NCBI GenBank assembly: GCA_036280995.1 | Contig: DASUPQ010000952.1 | Location: 1-40,146, forward strand | From: Actinomycetota bacterium | GTDB lineage: Bacteria > Actinomycetota > CALGFH01 | Length of the DNA: 40,146 bases | Reading direction: 5' to 3' | Part shown: one piece after another, positions 8,212 to 15,600 of the stretch | Layout: the number at the start of each line of letters is the position of its first letter | How positions within the stretch are numbered: the first letter of the stretch is position 1 | Made by a program: the position numbers and the translations under genes | Notes under the pieces: model-generated | The model's input: the letters and a program-made list of their open reading frames with translations, nothing else | What the model was told of the DNA's origin: nothing | The model's database searches: none

Positions 8212-9675
8212 CTATTGTTCCGGCACCCTTGCAACGCAGATCACCGACTGGCCGAAGGGGGGGTCAAATCGCCGCTCGGAGACGCGGACCAGCGGCACGA
8301 TGACCCGGTCGTACAGCTTGACCAGCGTGGGCGTTGGCCGGCCCCTGCCACCCATTCGCACCGCCGCCCACCACGCCAACCCGCCTAGCAGGTTCACGGG
8401 CTTGAGCATCGTCACTTGGAGCCCTGCAGCCTCGACGGCTTGGCGGAGCATCTCAGGGGTATAGCGACGAACATGGCCGACGGCACGGTCGAACTCGCCG
8501 TACAGCGACGGATAGCCTGGCACGAGCAGGACCACGTTGCCGCCTGCGGCCACTGTCGAACCCATGGCTTTCAGGGCACGCACGTCCTCCTCAAGGTGTT
8601 CGAGAACGTTGATGGCGACGACCGAGTCCACCGGCGGATCGACCTTCACCTCCCCGAGGAGGTCGAGAGCTCGCACCTCGACCTCGGGCCGGCTGCTGAG
8701 CCGAGCGCGGAGCGACCACAGGCAGAAGGGATCGCTGTCGGTCACCACCAGCCGCTTTCGCCCGGTCAGCTGAGCCGTGAAGTCCCCAAGACCGGCGCCA
8801 ACCTCAAGCACCGAATCGCCGAGGTGGGGCTCGATCAAGCCGAAAAGGTAGCGGCGGTAGCGGACTGCCTCGCTGAGGTCCTCCAGACCGAGGGTATGGA
8901 TCGTGCCCCTACTGCCTTCGGCCGCGTCGAGTGCTCCAGCGGCGTCGGGGGCCAGCGGCGACAACGGCCCGACCGCTTTGGGCGCAGACCGGAACCGATA
9001 GCGGAGCACTGCGCCCGCGGCCCGCAAGCCGTCGCTGAAGTGGAGCTGCTTGCCTTGGCTGTAGGTGCGGGCCCGGTAGGAGATCGGCACCTCGTAAATG
9101 ACCAAGCCCTTGCGCCAGAAATGCGCGGTGAGTTCCATCTCGACGGTAAAGGTCTTCGCTGTTAGCGTGAGCCCTTCCAACGCTTTGCGGGTGAAGACTT
9201 TGTAGCCGGTATACACATCCGACAGATAGCGGTTGAACAGCACATTGACGGTCACATTCAGCAGACGGTTAGCCATCCGGTGTGTGTAGGACAGCCCCGC
9301 AGCGCTGCCCTTGAAGCGCGAGCCGTAGACGACCTCGAACTCCCCGTCGAGGATCGGCTGGATGAGCGCAGGCAGCTCGGCCGGGTCGTACTCAAGGTCG
9401 GCGTCCTGGATGCAAAGGATGTCGCCGGTGGCCGCCTCCAGCCCGGTCCTGACCGCCGCTCCCTTGCCCTGGTTACGCTCGTGCACGATCAGCTGGATGT
9501 CGTCGCGGGGTGGCGGGTTGAGCAGGTAGCGGCCGACGTCGGTCGAACCGTCGTCGACGAAGATCAGCTCGGTCTCCACACCCAAGGCCGCGAAGTCCAC
9601 GGCGAGCAGGCGCTGGATCACCGTCGGGAGGGCACGCAGCTCGTTGTGGAACGGTACGACGACCGACAACCTCAC
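8212..9675 (-). CDS. glycosyltransferase family 2 - SAM methyltransferase fusion
   Basis: This encodes 487 residues from a GTG at 9675. Residues 1-230 form a Dpm1-like GT2 domain: SVVVPFHNE at the start, the nucleotide-binding FVDDGSTD with D41-D42, GKGAAVRTG, and DADLEYDP at 91-98 as the metal-binding DxD. Such domains usually pass a sugar from a nucleotide donor to a polyprenyl phosphate. No C-terminal membrane helices follow. After a linker, residues 270-487 form a class I methyltransferase with motif I VLEVGAGLGDF (289-299), acidic VVTDSD (310-315) and VVAINVLEHL. The pair could make and methylate a lipid-linked sugar, or act separately on one product. It is the first gene of the glycosylation set; its acceptor is unknown. 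Confidence 0.85.
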   Translation of the reverse strand: MRLSVVVPFHNELRALPTVIQRLLAVDFAALGVETELIFVDDGSTDVGRYLLNPPPRDDIQLIVHERNQGKGAAVRTGLEAATGDILCIQDADLEYDPAELPALIQPILDGEFEVVYGSRFKGSAAGLSYTHRMANRLLNVTVNVLFNRYLSDVYTGYKVFTRKALEGLTLTAKTFTVEMELTAHFWRKGLVIYEVPISYRARTYSQGKQLHFSDGLRAAGAVLRYRFRSAPKAVGPLSPLAPDAAGALDAAEGSRGTIHTLGLEDLSEAVRYRRYLFGLIEPHLGDSVLEVGAGLGDFTAQLTGRKRLVVTDSDPFCLWSLRARLSSRPEVEVRALDLLGEVKVDPPVDSVVAINVLEHLEEDVRALKAMGSTVAAGGNVVLLVPGYPSLYGEFDRAVGHVRRYTPEMLRQAVEAAGLQVTMLKPVNLLGGLAWWAAVRMGGRGRPTPTLVKLYDRVIVPLVRVSERRFDPPFGQSVICVARVPEQ

Positions 9676-10078
9676 CCCACGAGCCTTTCCCCGTATAATG
9701 GCAAAATCGGGCGTAGGATATCACTTGCGCAGAGCAGGCTCTGGCCGCATCAGGCCAACCGCTATCCTGCTCGACAATGAACGGCTCTTCCGGCGCGACC
9801 GCCGCGGCGATCGACGCCGCGCCGTCCCGACGCGCCGAGCTGGCCGACGGCGAGCATCCGAGCAGCGCCCTGGCCCGGTGGAGACTGAACGTGGTCGCCC
9901 ATCTTGCTGGCCGAGGATGGCCTGACCGCGCACGCACTGCGCGGCATCGTGACCGGCCTGTGCTACGGCGAGCGGTCGCGCACGTGGCATCTGTGGCTAG
10001 ACGGCCGGACGTCCTCGCAACTCGGCGGCATCAATCGCCCGCCGCCGCACCTCCTCGCGGGGGACCTCGACCCATGGC
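9676..10078. other. promoter region of the glycosylation set and decayed DNA
   Basis: This 403-bp stretch holds no intact gene. Just upstream of the GTG at 9675 is an AT-richer patch (about 9690-9720, with TTGCCATTATAC on the minus strand) that could hold the promoter of the glycosylation set. Beyond it, plus-strand frames continue toward the integrase remnant at 10079 and may be older recombinase sequence. None matches a domain I know. Confidence 0.35.
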
Positions 10079-10260
10079 AGCCAACAAACTACCGGCCAGC
10101 ATCATCGCGCCCAACTGCGCCACGCCGACGGCGGCGCGCTCGCCCAACGGGTGTACATCCACCAGCTGCCCCAGACCGCGCCCCGCTTGGCTGGGGTGAT
10201 CGAAGCAGTGTTCGCCCCGAAGCGCATGCTGGGCGGGCGGTATCGGCTGGGCGTCGGGCG
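10079..10260 (+). pseudogene. tyrosine recombinase (integrase) C-terminal remnant, copy 2
   Basis: This is homologous to 2459-2640 at the DNA level but with one base lost after PASIIA (gcgccc here, gccgccc in copy 1). The protein therefore shifts frame before QLRHADGGALAQRVYIHQLPQ. The catalytic Tyr codon would be 10154-10156. VIEAVFAPK follows, then the similarity fades some 70 bases before the tRNA-Tyr repeat at 10331. The frameshift and missing N-terminal domains make it inactive. Confidence 0.6.
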
Positions 10261-10330
10261 GAGGGAAGCCAGCCTTCGAGCCCGACTTGACTGGGCGGCC
10301 CGCAACCGTATTGCTGCTGGTCAGGGGCTA

Positions 10331-10378
10331 TGTGGCAGGGACAGGATTCGAACCTGTGTAGGCAATGCCGGCGATTTT
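10331..10378 (-). repeat. attachment-site copy within tRNA-Tyr
   Basis: This is the 48-bp partner of 2730-2777. It covers the 3' half of the functional tRNA-Tyr plus two flanking bases. The tRNA 3' end points left, so an element integrated here would occupy the sequence to the left, as observed. Confidence 0.85.
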
Positions 10379-10414
10379 ACAGACCGCTCCCTTTGGCCGC
10401 TCGGGCACCCTGCC
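10333..10414 (-). tRNA. tRNA-Tyr (GTA anticodon)
   Basis: This is 82 nt with a long variable arm (class II). The acceptor GGCAGGG pairs with CCCTGCC, followed by discriminator A; CCA is not encoded. The D arm contains GAGCGGCCAAAGGGAGC, the anticodon loop reads CTGTAAAA with anticodon GTA, and the T loop is GGTTCGAATCC. All elements needed for charging and decoding of UAU/UAC are intact, although the gene served as an integration site. Confidence 0.95.
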
Positions 10415-10427
10415 GGACCGAGGGCGG

Positions 10428-10457
10428 ATGATACCGGCCCCCGGAGCGTCCCAACAA
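10428..10457 (-). promoter_or_regulatory. probable tRNA-Tyr promoter
   Basis: On the minus strand, TTGTTG (10452-10457) and TATCAT (10428-10433) are separated by 18 bases, and the tRNA 5' end follows 13 bases later. The spacing fits a housekeeping sigma promoter in the short gap between the HATPase-like gene and the tRNA. Confidence 0.5.
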
Positions 10458-10468
10458 CCGGGTGGGGG

Positions 10469-10858
10469 TCAGGCTTCCAGCTCGAACCAGACCACATGGC
10501 CGGGGCGGTCCGGCTCGGGGGAGGAGTCCCAGACGAGGGCCAGGGTGTCGAACAGCTCGAGGCTGCGGCCGGCAACCGAGACCGGGCGGGCGCCGTCGCG
10601 GTCGAGCGGCAGCGGGGCGCCGCCGTCGTGGACCTCGACGTGGAGCACGTGGGGGCGGAAGGCGATGGTCACCTGGAAGGCGCGGACGGTCTCGCAGGCC
10701 TCGCTGTGCAGCAGCGGGTTGGTGATGGCCTCGTCGACCAGGAGCCGGGCCGCCTCGTAGAGCTCGGTGTCGCGCAGCAGGGTGGCGGCCACGAACCGCC
10801 GGGCGTCGGCCACGTCCTCGAAGCCGCCGGTGAACTGCCGCGAGAACCCCACACCCAC
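10469..10858 (-). CDS. HATPase-like (RsbW/anti-sigma type) regulatory protein
   Basis: This encodes 129 residues from a GTG at 10858. The fold order matches the short GHKL ATP-binding proteins of the RsbW/SpoIIAB type: helix AARLLVDEAITNPLLHS at the N-box, strand ALHVEV-like (VLHVEVHDGGAPLPL) at the G1 box, and ELFDTLALVWD near the C-terminal region. The N-box (DEAITNPLLHS) keeps the Asn but lacks the usual N-x-x-x-H-A pattern, and the G2 glycines are poor, so ATP binding may be weak or lost. Such proteins usually bind a sigma factor or anti-anti-sigma protein; no partner gene is adjacent. It is divergent from yajQ across 112 bp. Confidence 0.65.
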   Translation of the reverse strand: MGVGFSRQFTGGFEDVADARRFVAATLLRDTELYEAARLLVDEAITNPLLHSEACETVRAFQVTIAFRPHVLHVEVHDGGAPLPLDRDGARPVSVAGRSLELFDTLALVWDSSPEPDRPGHVVWFELEA

Positions 10859-10970
10859 CTCCCCTGAGCGAACGGAGTGGAACGACTACCCGGGTTTGTC
10901 CCCCATCAACCGCCCTGCGCGACCCGGCTGTCTGCTAGCGTCCCCGAGGATCTCGAGGAAGGAGGATGCC

Positions 10971-11459
10971 GTGGCCGACTCCTCGTTCGACGTCGTCGCC
11001 AAGGTCGACCGTCAGGAGGTCGACAACGCCGTCAACCAGGCAAGGAAGGAGCTGTCGCAGCGCTTCGACTTCAAGAACACCGGCACCTCGCTGGCCTGGG
11101 CGGGTGAGGGGGTGGTGATCGTCTCCAAGACCGACCAGCGGGCCCTGGCCGCTCTCGACGTGTTCAAGGAGAAGCTGGTGAAGCGGTCGGTGTCGCTCAA
11201 GGCGCTGACCTCCTCGGAGCCGCGGCCTGCGGGCGGCGGGACCTACCGGGTGGAGTGCTCGTTCCTCCAGGGCATCCCCGAGGACAAGGCCAAGGCGCTG
11301 GCCAAGACCATCCGCCAGTCCGGGCTCAAGGTGCAGGCCCAGGTCCAGGGCGACCAGCTGCGGGTCACGGGCAAGAGCAAGAACGACCTCCAGCAGGCGA
11401 TCGCCCTGCTCAAGGAGCGCGACGAGGGGCTGCCGCTGCGCTTCACCAACTATCGTTGA
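10971..11459 (+). CDS. yajQ: YajQ family nucleotide-binding protein
   Basis: This encodes 162 residues, the usual family length. The start is the GTG at 10971, placed by AAGGAGG five bases upstream and by the canonical opening ADSSFDVVAKVDRQEVDNAV; the open frame further upstream is not coding. Family hallmarks include RFDFKNT, KRSVSLKAL, KTIRQSGLKVQAQVQGDQLRVTGKSKNDLQQAIALL and the C-terminal LRFTNYR. YajQ proteins bind nucleotides; in Xanthomonas a member is a cyclic-di-GMP effector that acts through a transcription factor. The role in actinobacteria is not established. It is a single-gene unit ahead of the DGPF-ECF42 operon. Confidence 0.95.
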   Translation: MADSSFDVVAKVDRQEVDNAVNQARKELSQRFDFKNTGTSLAWAGEGVVIVSKTDQRALAALDVFKEKLVKRSVSLKALTSSEPRPAGGGTYRVECSFLQGIPEDKAKALAKTIRQSGLKVQAQVQGDQLRVTGKSKNDLQQAIALLKERDEGLPLRFTNYR

Positions 11460-11476
11460 GGGATCTGGCCGGGGGG

Positions 11477-11503
11477 TGTCGATTCCGACGCGGGCCGCTC
11501 GTC
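11477..11503 (+). promoter_or_regulatory. putative ECF42-type promoter
   Basis: TGTCGA at 11477-11482 and CGTC at 11500-11503 are separated by 17 bases and lie 50 bp before the DGPF gene start. I recall published ECF42 target promoters as TGTCGA at -35 and CGA/TC at -10. The match and position predict that the ECF42 sigma factor encoded downstream drives its own operon. Confidence 0.65.
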
Positions 11504-11553
11504 GGTTGCATAGAGGGCGGCGAACCGCGCCGCCCCGGTCCCGGGGAGGGAGC

Positions 11554-11913
11554 ATGCAGTACGCACTGCTGATCTACGCGAGCGAGCAGGAATGGGCCAG
11601 CCAGACCGAGGAGGAGTCCCAGGCCCAGTTCCAGGAGTACATGGCCTTCACCAAGGACATCGTAGACCGCGGCATCTACAAGGGCGGCGAGGCCCTGCAG
11701 CCGACCGCCACCGCGACCACCGTGCAGGTGCGCGACGGCGAGCGGCTAACCACCGACGGGCCGTTCGCCGAGACCAAGGAGCAGCTCGGCGGGTTCTACG
11801 TGGTCGAGGCCAAGGACCTGGACGAGGCGATCGAGATCGCGGCCAGGATCCCCGACGTCCGGCGCGGGTCGATCGAGGTCCGGCCGGTCATGGAGACGGG
11901 CATGCCGTCCTGA
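11554..11913 (+). CDS. DGPF/YCII-domain protein, partner of ECF42 sigma factor
   Basis: This encodes 119 residues from an ATG at 11554 preceded by GGGGAGGG. The start [14 protein letters not shown] and central [31 protein letters not shown] are diagnostic: DGPF is the motif that names the family, and the fold is the ferredoxin-like YCII type. [11 protein letters not shown] closes the domain. DGPF proteins are the conserved genomic partners of ECF42 sigma factors, which lies directly downstream here (16 bp). Their biochemical role is unknown. I would expect co-induction from the TGTCGA promoter upstream. Confidence 0.93.
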   Translation: MQYALLIYASEQEWASQTEEESQAQFQEYMAFTKDIVDRGIYKGGEALQPTATATTVQVRDGERLTTDGPFAETKEQLGGFYVVEAKDLDEAIEIAARIPDVRRGSIEVRPVMETGMPS

Positions 11914-11929
11914 GGACGAGAATCCGGGG

Positions 11930-13174
11930 GTGAGGGTGGCCGAGGAGACCCGCGCGCTGGTCGAGCGGGTGTTCCGGGAGGAGTCAGGGCAGGCCGTGGC
12001 CACCCTCATCCGCCTCCTCGGCGACTTCGACCTGGCCGAGGAGGCCGTCCAGGAGGCCTTCCTGGTCGCCGTCGAGCGCTGGCCGGGCGGCGGCGTGCCC
12101 GACCGGCCCGGGGCCTGGATCACCACCACCGCCCGTAACAAGGCCATCGACCGGCTCCGCCGCGAGCGCGGCCTGGCCGAGCGCCGGGCCACCCTGGCCC
12201 TGCTCGAGGCCGACCGCGGCCAGGACAGCGAGATGCACACCATTGCCGACGACCGGCTGCGGCTGATCTTCACCTGCTGCCACCCGGCCCTCTCGCCCGA
12301 GGCCCGGGTCGCCCTCACCCTGCGCACCCTCGGGGGCCTCTCGACCCCCGAGATCGCCCGCGCCTTCCTGGTCCCGGAGGCGACCATGGCCCAGCGGCTG
12401 GTCCGGGCCAAGGGCAAGATCCGCGACGCCGCCATCCCCTACCGGGTGCCGCCCGACCACCTGCTGCCGGAGCGGCTCGGGTCGGTGCTGGCCGTGCTCT
12501 ACCTGATCTTCAACGAGGGGTACGCGGCCACCGCCGGCGACGCCCTGGTCCGCCGCGAGCTGTGCGCCGAGGCGCTGCGCCTCGGCCAGGTCCTGGCCGG
12601 GCTGATGCCCGACGAGGGCGAGGCCCTGGGGCTGCTGGCCCTGCTGCTGCTGCACGACGCCCGCCGCGAGGGGCGGGTCGGGCCGGGCGGCGAGCTGGTG
12701 CTGCTGGAGGACCAGGACCGGGCCCGCTGGGACAAGGCCAAGATCCACGAGGGGGTCGGCCTGCTCGACCGGGCGATCCGCCGCGGCCCGCCCGGGCCCT
12801 ACCAGCTCCAGGCCTGCATCGCCGCCCTGCACGCGGTCGCGCCGACGGCCGCGGCCACCGACTGGCGGCGCATCGCCGTCCTCTACGATCAGCTCATGGC
12901 GCTGAACCCCTCGCCGGTGGTCGCCCTCAACCGGGCGGTGGCGGTGGCCATGCGGGACGGCCCGGCGGCCGGCCTGGCCCTGATGGACGACCTGGCCGCG
13001 TCCGGCGACCTGGACGGCTACCACCTCCTCCACGCCGGCCGGGCCGACCTGCTGCGCCGCCTGGGCCGGGCCCCGGAGGCGGCGGCCGCCTACCGCCGGG
13101 CCCTGGAGCTGGCCGCCAACCCGGTCGAGCGGGCCTTCCTCACCCGCCGCCTGGCCGAGCTCGACCCGGCCTGA
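11930..13174 (+). CDS. ECF42-group RNA polymerase sigma factor with long C-terminal extension
   Basis: This encodes 414 residues from a GTG at 11930 (a second GTG at 11936 is possible). Sigma region 2 occupies residues 15-85 ([37 protein letters not shown]). Region 4 is at about 118-170 ([34 protein letters not shown]). The C-terminal 240 residues form the helical TPR-like extension typical of ECF42, with [30 protein letters not shown] and paired A-A-x-x-R-R-A-L-E-L repeats near the end. In this group the extension, not an anti-sigma factor, is reported to control activity. The DGPF gene upstream and the permease gene 4 bp downstream form one operon. Confidence 0.93.
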   Translation: MRVAEETRALVERVFREESGQAVATLIRLLGDFDLAEEAVQEAFLVAVERWPGGGVPDRPGAWITTTARNKAIDRLRRERGLAERRATLALLEADRGQDSEMHTIADDRLRLIFTCCHPALSPEARVALTLRTLGGLSTPEIARAFLVPEATMAQRLVRAKGKIRDAAIPYRVPPDHLLPERLGSVLAVLYLIFNEGYAATAGDALVRRELCAEALRLGQVLAGLMPDEGEALGLLALLLLHDARREGRVGPGGELVLLEDQDRARWDKAKIHEGVGLLDRAIRRGPPGPYQLQACIAALHAVAPTAAATDWRRIAVLYDQLMALNPSPVVALNRAVAVAMRDGPAAGLALMDDLAASGDLDGYHLLHAGRADLLRRLGRAPEAAAAYRRALELAANPVERAFLTRRLAELDPA

Positions 13175-13178
13175 CCCC

Positions 13179-14426
13179 ATGCCCGACCGGCTCGACCGAC
13201 GCCTCGGCCTGGCCGACGCGGTGGTGCTCGGGCTCGGGTCGATGCTGGGGGCGGGGGTGTTCTCGGCCGTCGGGCCGGCGGCGGGAGCGGCCGGGAGCTG
13301 GCTGCTCGCCGGTCTGGTGGTGGCCGGGCTGGTGGCCTACGCGAACGCCACCTCGTCGGCGGCGCTGGCCGCGGTCTACCCGGAGTCGGGCGGGGCCTAC
13401 GTGTACGGCCGGCGGCGGCTGGGGCCGTTCTGGGGGTTCCTGGCCGGATGGGCGTTCCTGGGCGGGAAGCTGGCCAGCTGCGCCGCCATGGCCCTGACCC
13501 TCGGCAGCTACCTGGCGCCGGGGCTGGCCCGGCCGGTGGCCCTGGGCGGGCTGGCCGCGGCCACCGTGGCCAACTACCGCGGGGTGGCCAGGACGGCGGC
13601 CGCGACCCGGGTCGTGGTCGTGCTGGTGCTGGCGGCGCTGGCCGTGGCTGTGGCCGGGATGCTGCTGGGCGGCCAGGCGGCGCCGGCCAACCTGGCCGGG
13701 CCGGGGGGCTGGCCCGGCCCGCACGGGGTGCTCCAGGCGGCCGGGCTGCTGTTCTTCGCCTTCGCCGGCTACGCCAGGATCGCCACCCTCGGCGAGGAGG
13801 TGGCCGACCCGGCCCGCACCATCCCCCGAGCCGTCCCCCTGGCCCTCGGGATCGTCCTGGCCGTCTACCTGGTCGTGGCCACGGCCGCCCTGCTCGCGGT
13901 GGGGCCGGCGGCGCTGGCCGCGGCCGCCGCCCCCCTGGCCGACGCCGTCGCCGCCGGGCGCCTGGCCGAGCTGGCCCCGGTCGTGCGGGCCGGGGCGGCG
14001 GTGGCCTCGTTCGGGGTGCTGCTGTCGCTGCAGGCGGGGCTGAGCCGCACCGGGTTCGCCATGGCCGCCAACCGCGACCTGCCCCACGTCCTGGCCGCCG
14101 TCCATCCCCGCCACCGGGTGCCGCACCGGGCCGAGCTGGCCGTGGCCGCCCTGGTGGCCGCCGCCGTCCTGGCCGTCGACCTGCGCGGCGCCATCGGGTT
14201 CAGCTCGACCCTGGTGCTGGTCTACTACGCCGTGGCCAACGCCGCCGCCTGGACCCTCGGCCCAGGCGAGCGGCGACGGCCGCGCTGGCTGGCCGGGACG
14301 GGGCTGGCCGGCTGCCTGCTGCTGGCGGCCAGCCTGCCCGCGGCGTCCCTGCTGGCCGGCGCGGCCATGCTCGCCGTGGGGACGGTCGTGTGGGCCGTCC
14401 GGCGGGCCCGCGGTCAGCCGTCGTAG
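13179..14426 (+). CDS. APC-superfamily amino acid permease
   Basis: This encodes 415 residues from an ATG at 13179, four bases after the sigma factor stop. The first helix carries the unwound glycine motif of APC transporters (LGLGSMLGAGVFSAVGPAAG). YPESGGAYVYGRRRLGPFWGFLAGW is the typical TM2-TM3 junction, FFAFAGYARIATLGEEVADPARTIPRA is the TM6 to loop region, and AMAANRDLPHVLAAVHPRHRVPHRAEL follows TM8. There are about 11-12 helices, slightly shorter than the 430-500 residue norm. It probably takes up an amino acid or related amine with protons; the substrate is not readable. Being in the ECF42 operon, it may be a target of that sigma factor. The 3' end overlaps htpX (opposite strand) by 13 bp. 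Confidence 0.88.
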   Translation: MPDRLDRRLGLADAVVLGLGSMLGAGVFSAVGPAAGAAGSWLLAGLVVAGLVAYANATSSAALAAVYPESGGAYVYGRRRLGPFWGFLAGWAFLGGKLASCAAMALTLGSYLAPGLARPVALGGLAAATVANYRGVARTAAATRVVVVLVLAALAVAVAGMLLGGQAAPANLAGPGGWPGPHGVLQAAGLLFFAFAGYARIATLGEEVADPARTIPRAVPLALGIVLAVYLVVATAALLAVGPAALAAAAAPLADAVAAGRLAELAPVVRAGAAVASFGVLLSLQAGLSRTGFAMAANRDLPHVLAAVHPRHRVPHRAELAVAALVAAAVLAVDLRGAIGFSSTLVLVYYAVANAAAWTLGPGERRRPRWLAGTGLAGCLLLAASLPAASLLAGAAMLAVGTVVWAVRRARGQPS

Positions 14427-15259
14427 GCCATGCGCTCCAGCCGCTCGACCCGCTCGGCGGTGCCCGGGTGGGTCGAGAAGAGGCGGCCGACGCCGACGCC
14501 GCCCCTGAACGGGTTGGAGATGAACAGGTGGGCGGTGGACGGGTTGGTGGTCGCCGGCGGAGTGCCGCGCGAGTAGGCCTCGATCTTGCGCAGGGCGCTG
14601 GCCAGCGCGCGCGGGTCGTGGGTGAGCCGGGCCCCGGTGGCGTCGGCGCCGAACTCGCGGCTGCGCGAGATCGCCATCTGGATCAGCATGGCCGCGATCG
14701 GGGCCAGGATGACCATGAGCAGCGCGGCGATCGGGTTGCCGCCCTCGTCGTCGTCGCCCATGGGGACGAAGATGGCCAGGTGCGCGACCCAGGTGATGAC
14801 CGCCCCGATGGTGGCGGCCACCGAGGAGATCAGGATGTCGCGGTTCTGGACGTGCGACAGCTCGTGGGCGAGCACGCCCTCCAGCTCGCGTCGGTCGAGG
14901 ATGGGCAGGATGCCCTGGGTGACCGCGACGGCGGCGTGCTGGGGGTTGCGGCCGGTGGCGAAGGCGTTGGGCTGCGGGCTGGGCGAGACGTACAGCCGCG
15001 GCATGGGGATCCCGGCCCTGTCGGCCAGCCCCTTGACGATCTGGTACAGCTCGGGGAACTGGGCCTCGGTGACGGGCACCGCCCGGGCGGCGCGGATGGC
15101 GATCTTGTCCGAGTAGAAGTAGGCGATGCCGTTCATCGCCACGGCGACGATCAGCATGATCGTGATCCAGTTGCCGCCGAGCAGCGAGCCGATGAACAGC
15201 AGCAGGCCGCTCAGGCCGGCCAGCAGCAGCGTGGTCTTGAGGTAGTTCCTGCCGGTCAT
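14414..15259 (-). CDS. htpX: HtpX membrane metalloprotease (M48)
   Basis: This encodes 281 residues from the ATG at 15259, chosen because MTGRNYLKTTLLLAGLSGLLL is the usual HtpX opening and AGGAG lies just upstream; the frame extends to 15316 without coding character. Two N-terminal membrane helices precede LYVSPSPQPNAFATGRNP and the zinc site AHELSHVQNR (HELSH at 132-136). SREFGADATGARL holds the third zinc-ligand Glu. Two more hydrophobic stretches lie between them. HtpX degrades damaged membrane proteins at the cytoplasmic face. It is convergent with the permease and divergent from the ABC exporter genes. Confidence 0.95.
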   Translation of the reverse strand: MTGRNYLKTTLLLAGLSGLLLFIGSLLGGNWITIMLIVAVAMNGIAYFYSDKIAIRAARAVPVTEAQFPELYQIVKGLADRAGIPMPRLYVSPSPQPNAFATGRNPQHAAVAVTQGILPILDRRELEGVLAHELSHVQNRDILISSVAATIGAVITWVAHLAIFVPMGDDDEGGNPIAALLMVILAPIAAMLIQMAISRSREFGADATGARLTHDPRALASALRKIEAYSRGTPPATTNPSTAHLFISNPFRGGVGVGRLFSTHPGTAERVERLERMAYDG

Positions 15260-15600
15260 GCTTCTTGGCTCCTGTGCCTGCAAGGCGCCCGACTGCGGCC
15301 GGGACGAACCGGTCAAGTCGAAGTCTCGCCGCCAAAGGACGTGGCCCGAGCCCCGGCCGCGCAGGCTGCGGCGTGCTGACGGAGCGTCGGAGGGCTACTC
15401 CCCTCGACCTGACATCCCGCAGTGTACGTCGGGCGGATTCAAGGTCGTGTAAGGACCGCCCACCCCTTCCTGGACGGGTCCGGCCTCCACCCGGGGGAGG
15501 ACGGCAAGGTCGTCCCGGGGGGCGACGGCGGCGGCGGGGGTCGCTGGTAAGGTGCGCGCGAGGGAGGACGGCCAGGGGGAGGGGAGCCGGAGGGAGGAAG
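15260..15600. other. divergent intergenic region, htpX / ABC exporter
   Basis: I find no gene in these 341 bp. The minus strand has TTGACC about 50 bases before htpX, but I see no good -10 partner. On the plus strand, TAAGGT near 15546-15551 is a possible actinobacterial -10 for the exporter operon, and a long purine run (GGAGGGAGGAAG) just before 15601 is its ribosome site. I recognise no heat-shock operator (CIRCE or HAIR). Confidence 0.4.

Noticed and set aside
10767-10970. N-terminal extension of YajQ
   Set aside because: It lies beyond the ribosome site and family start, and overlaps the divergent gene and promoter region.
15265-15600. N-terminal extension of the ABC ATPase
   Set aside because: The frame is open but Arg/Gly/Pro-rich with no structure. 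The GTG at 15601 has a strong ribosome site and begins the ATPase domain.
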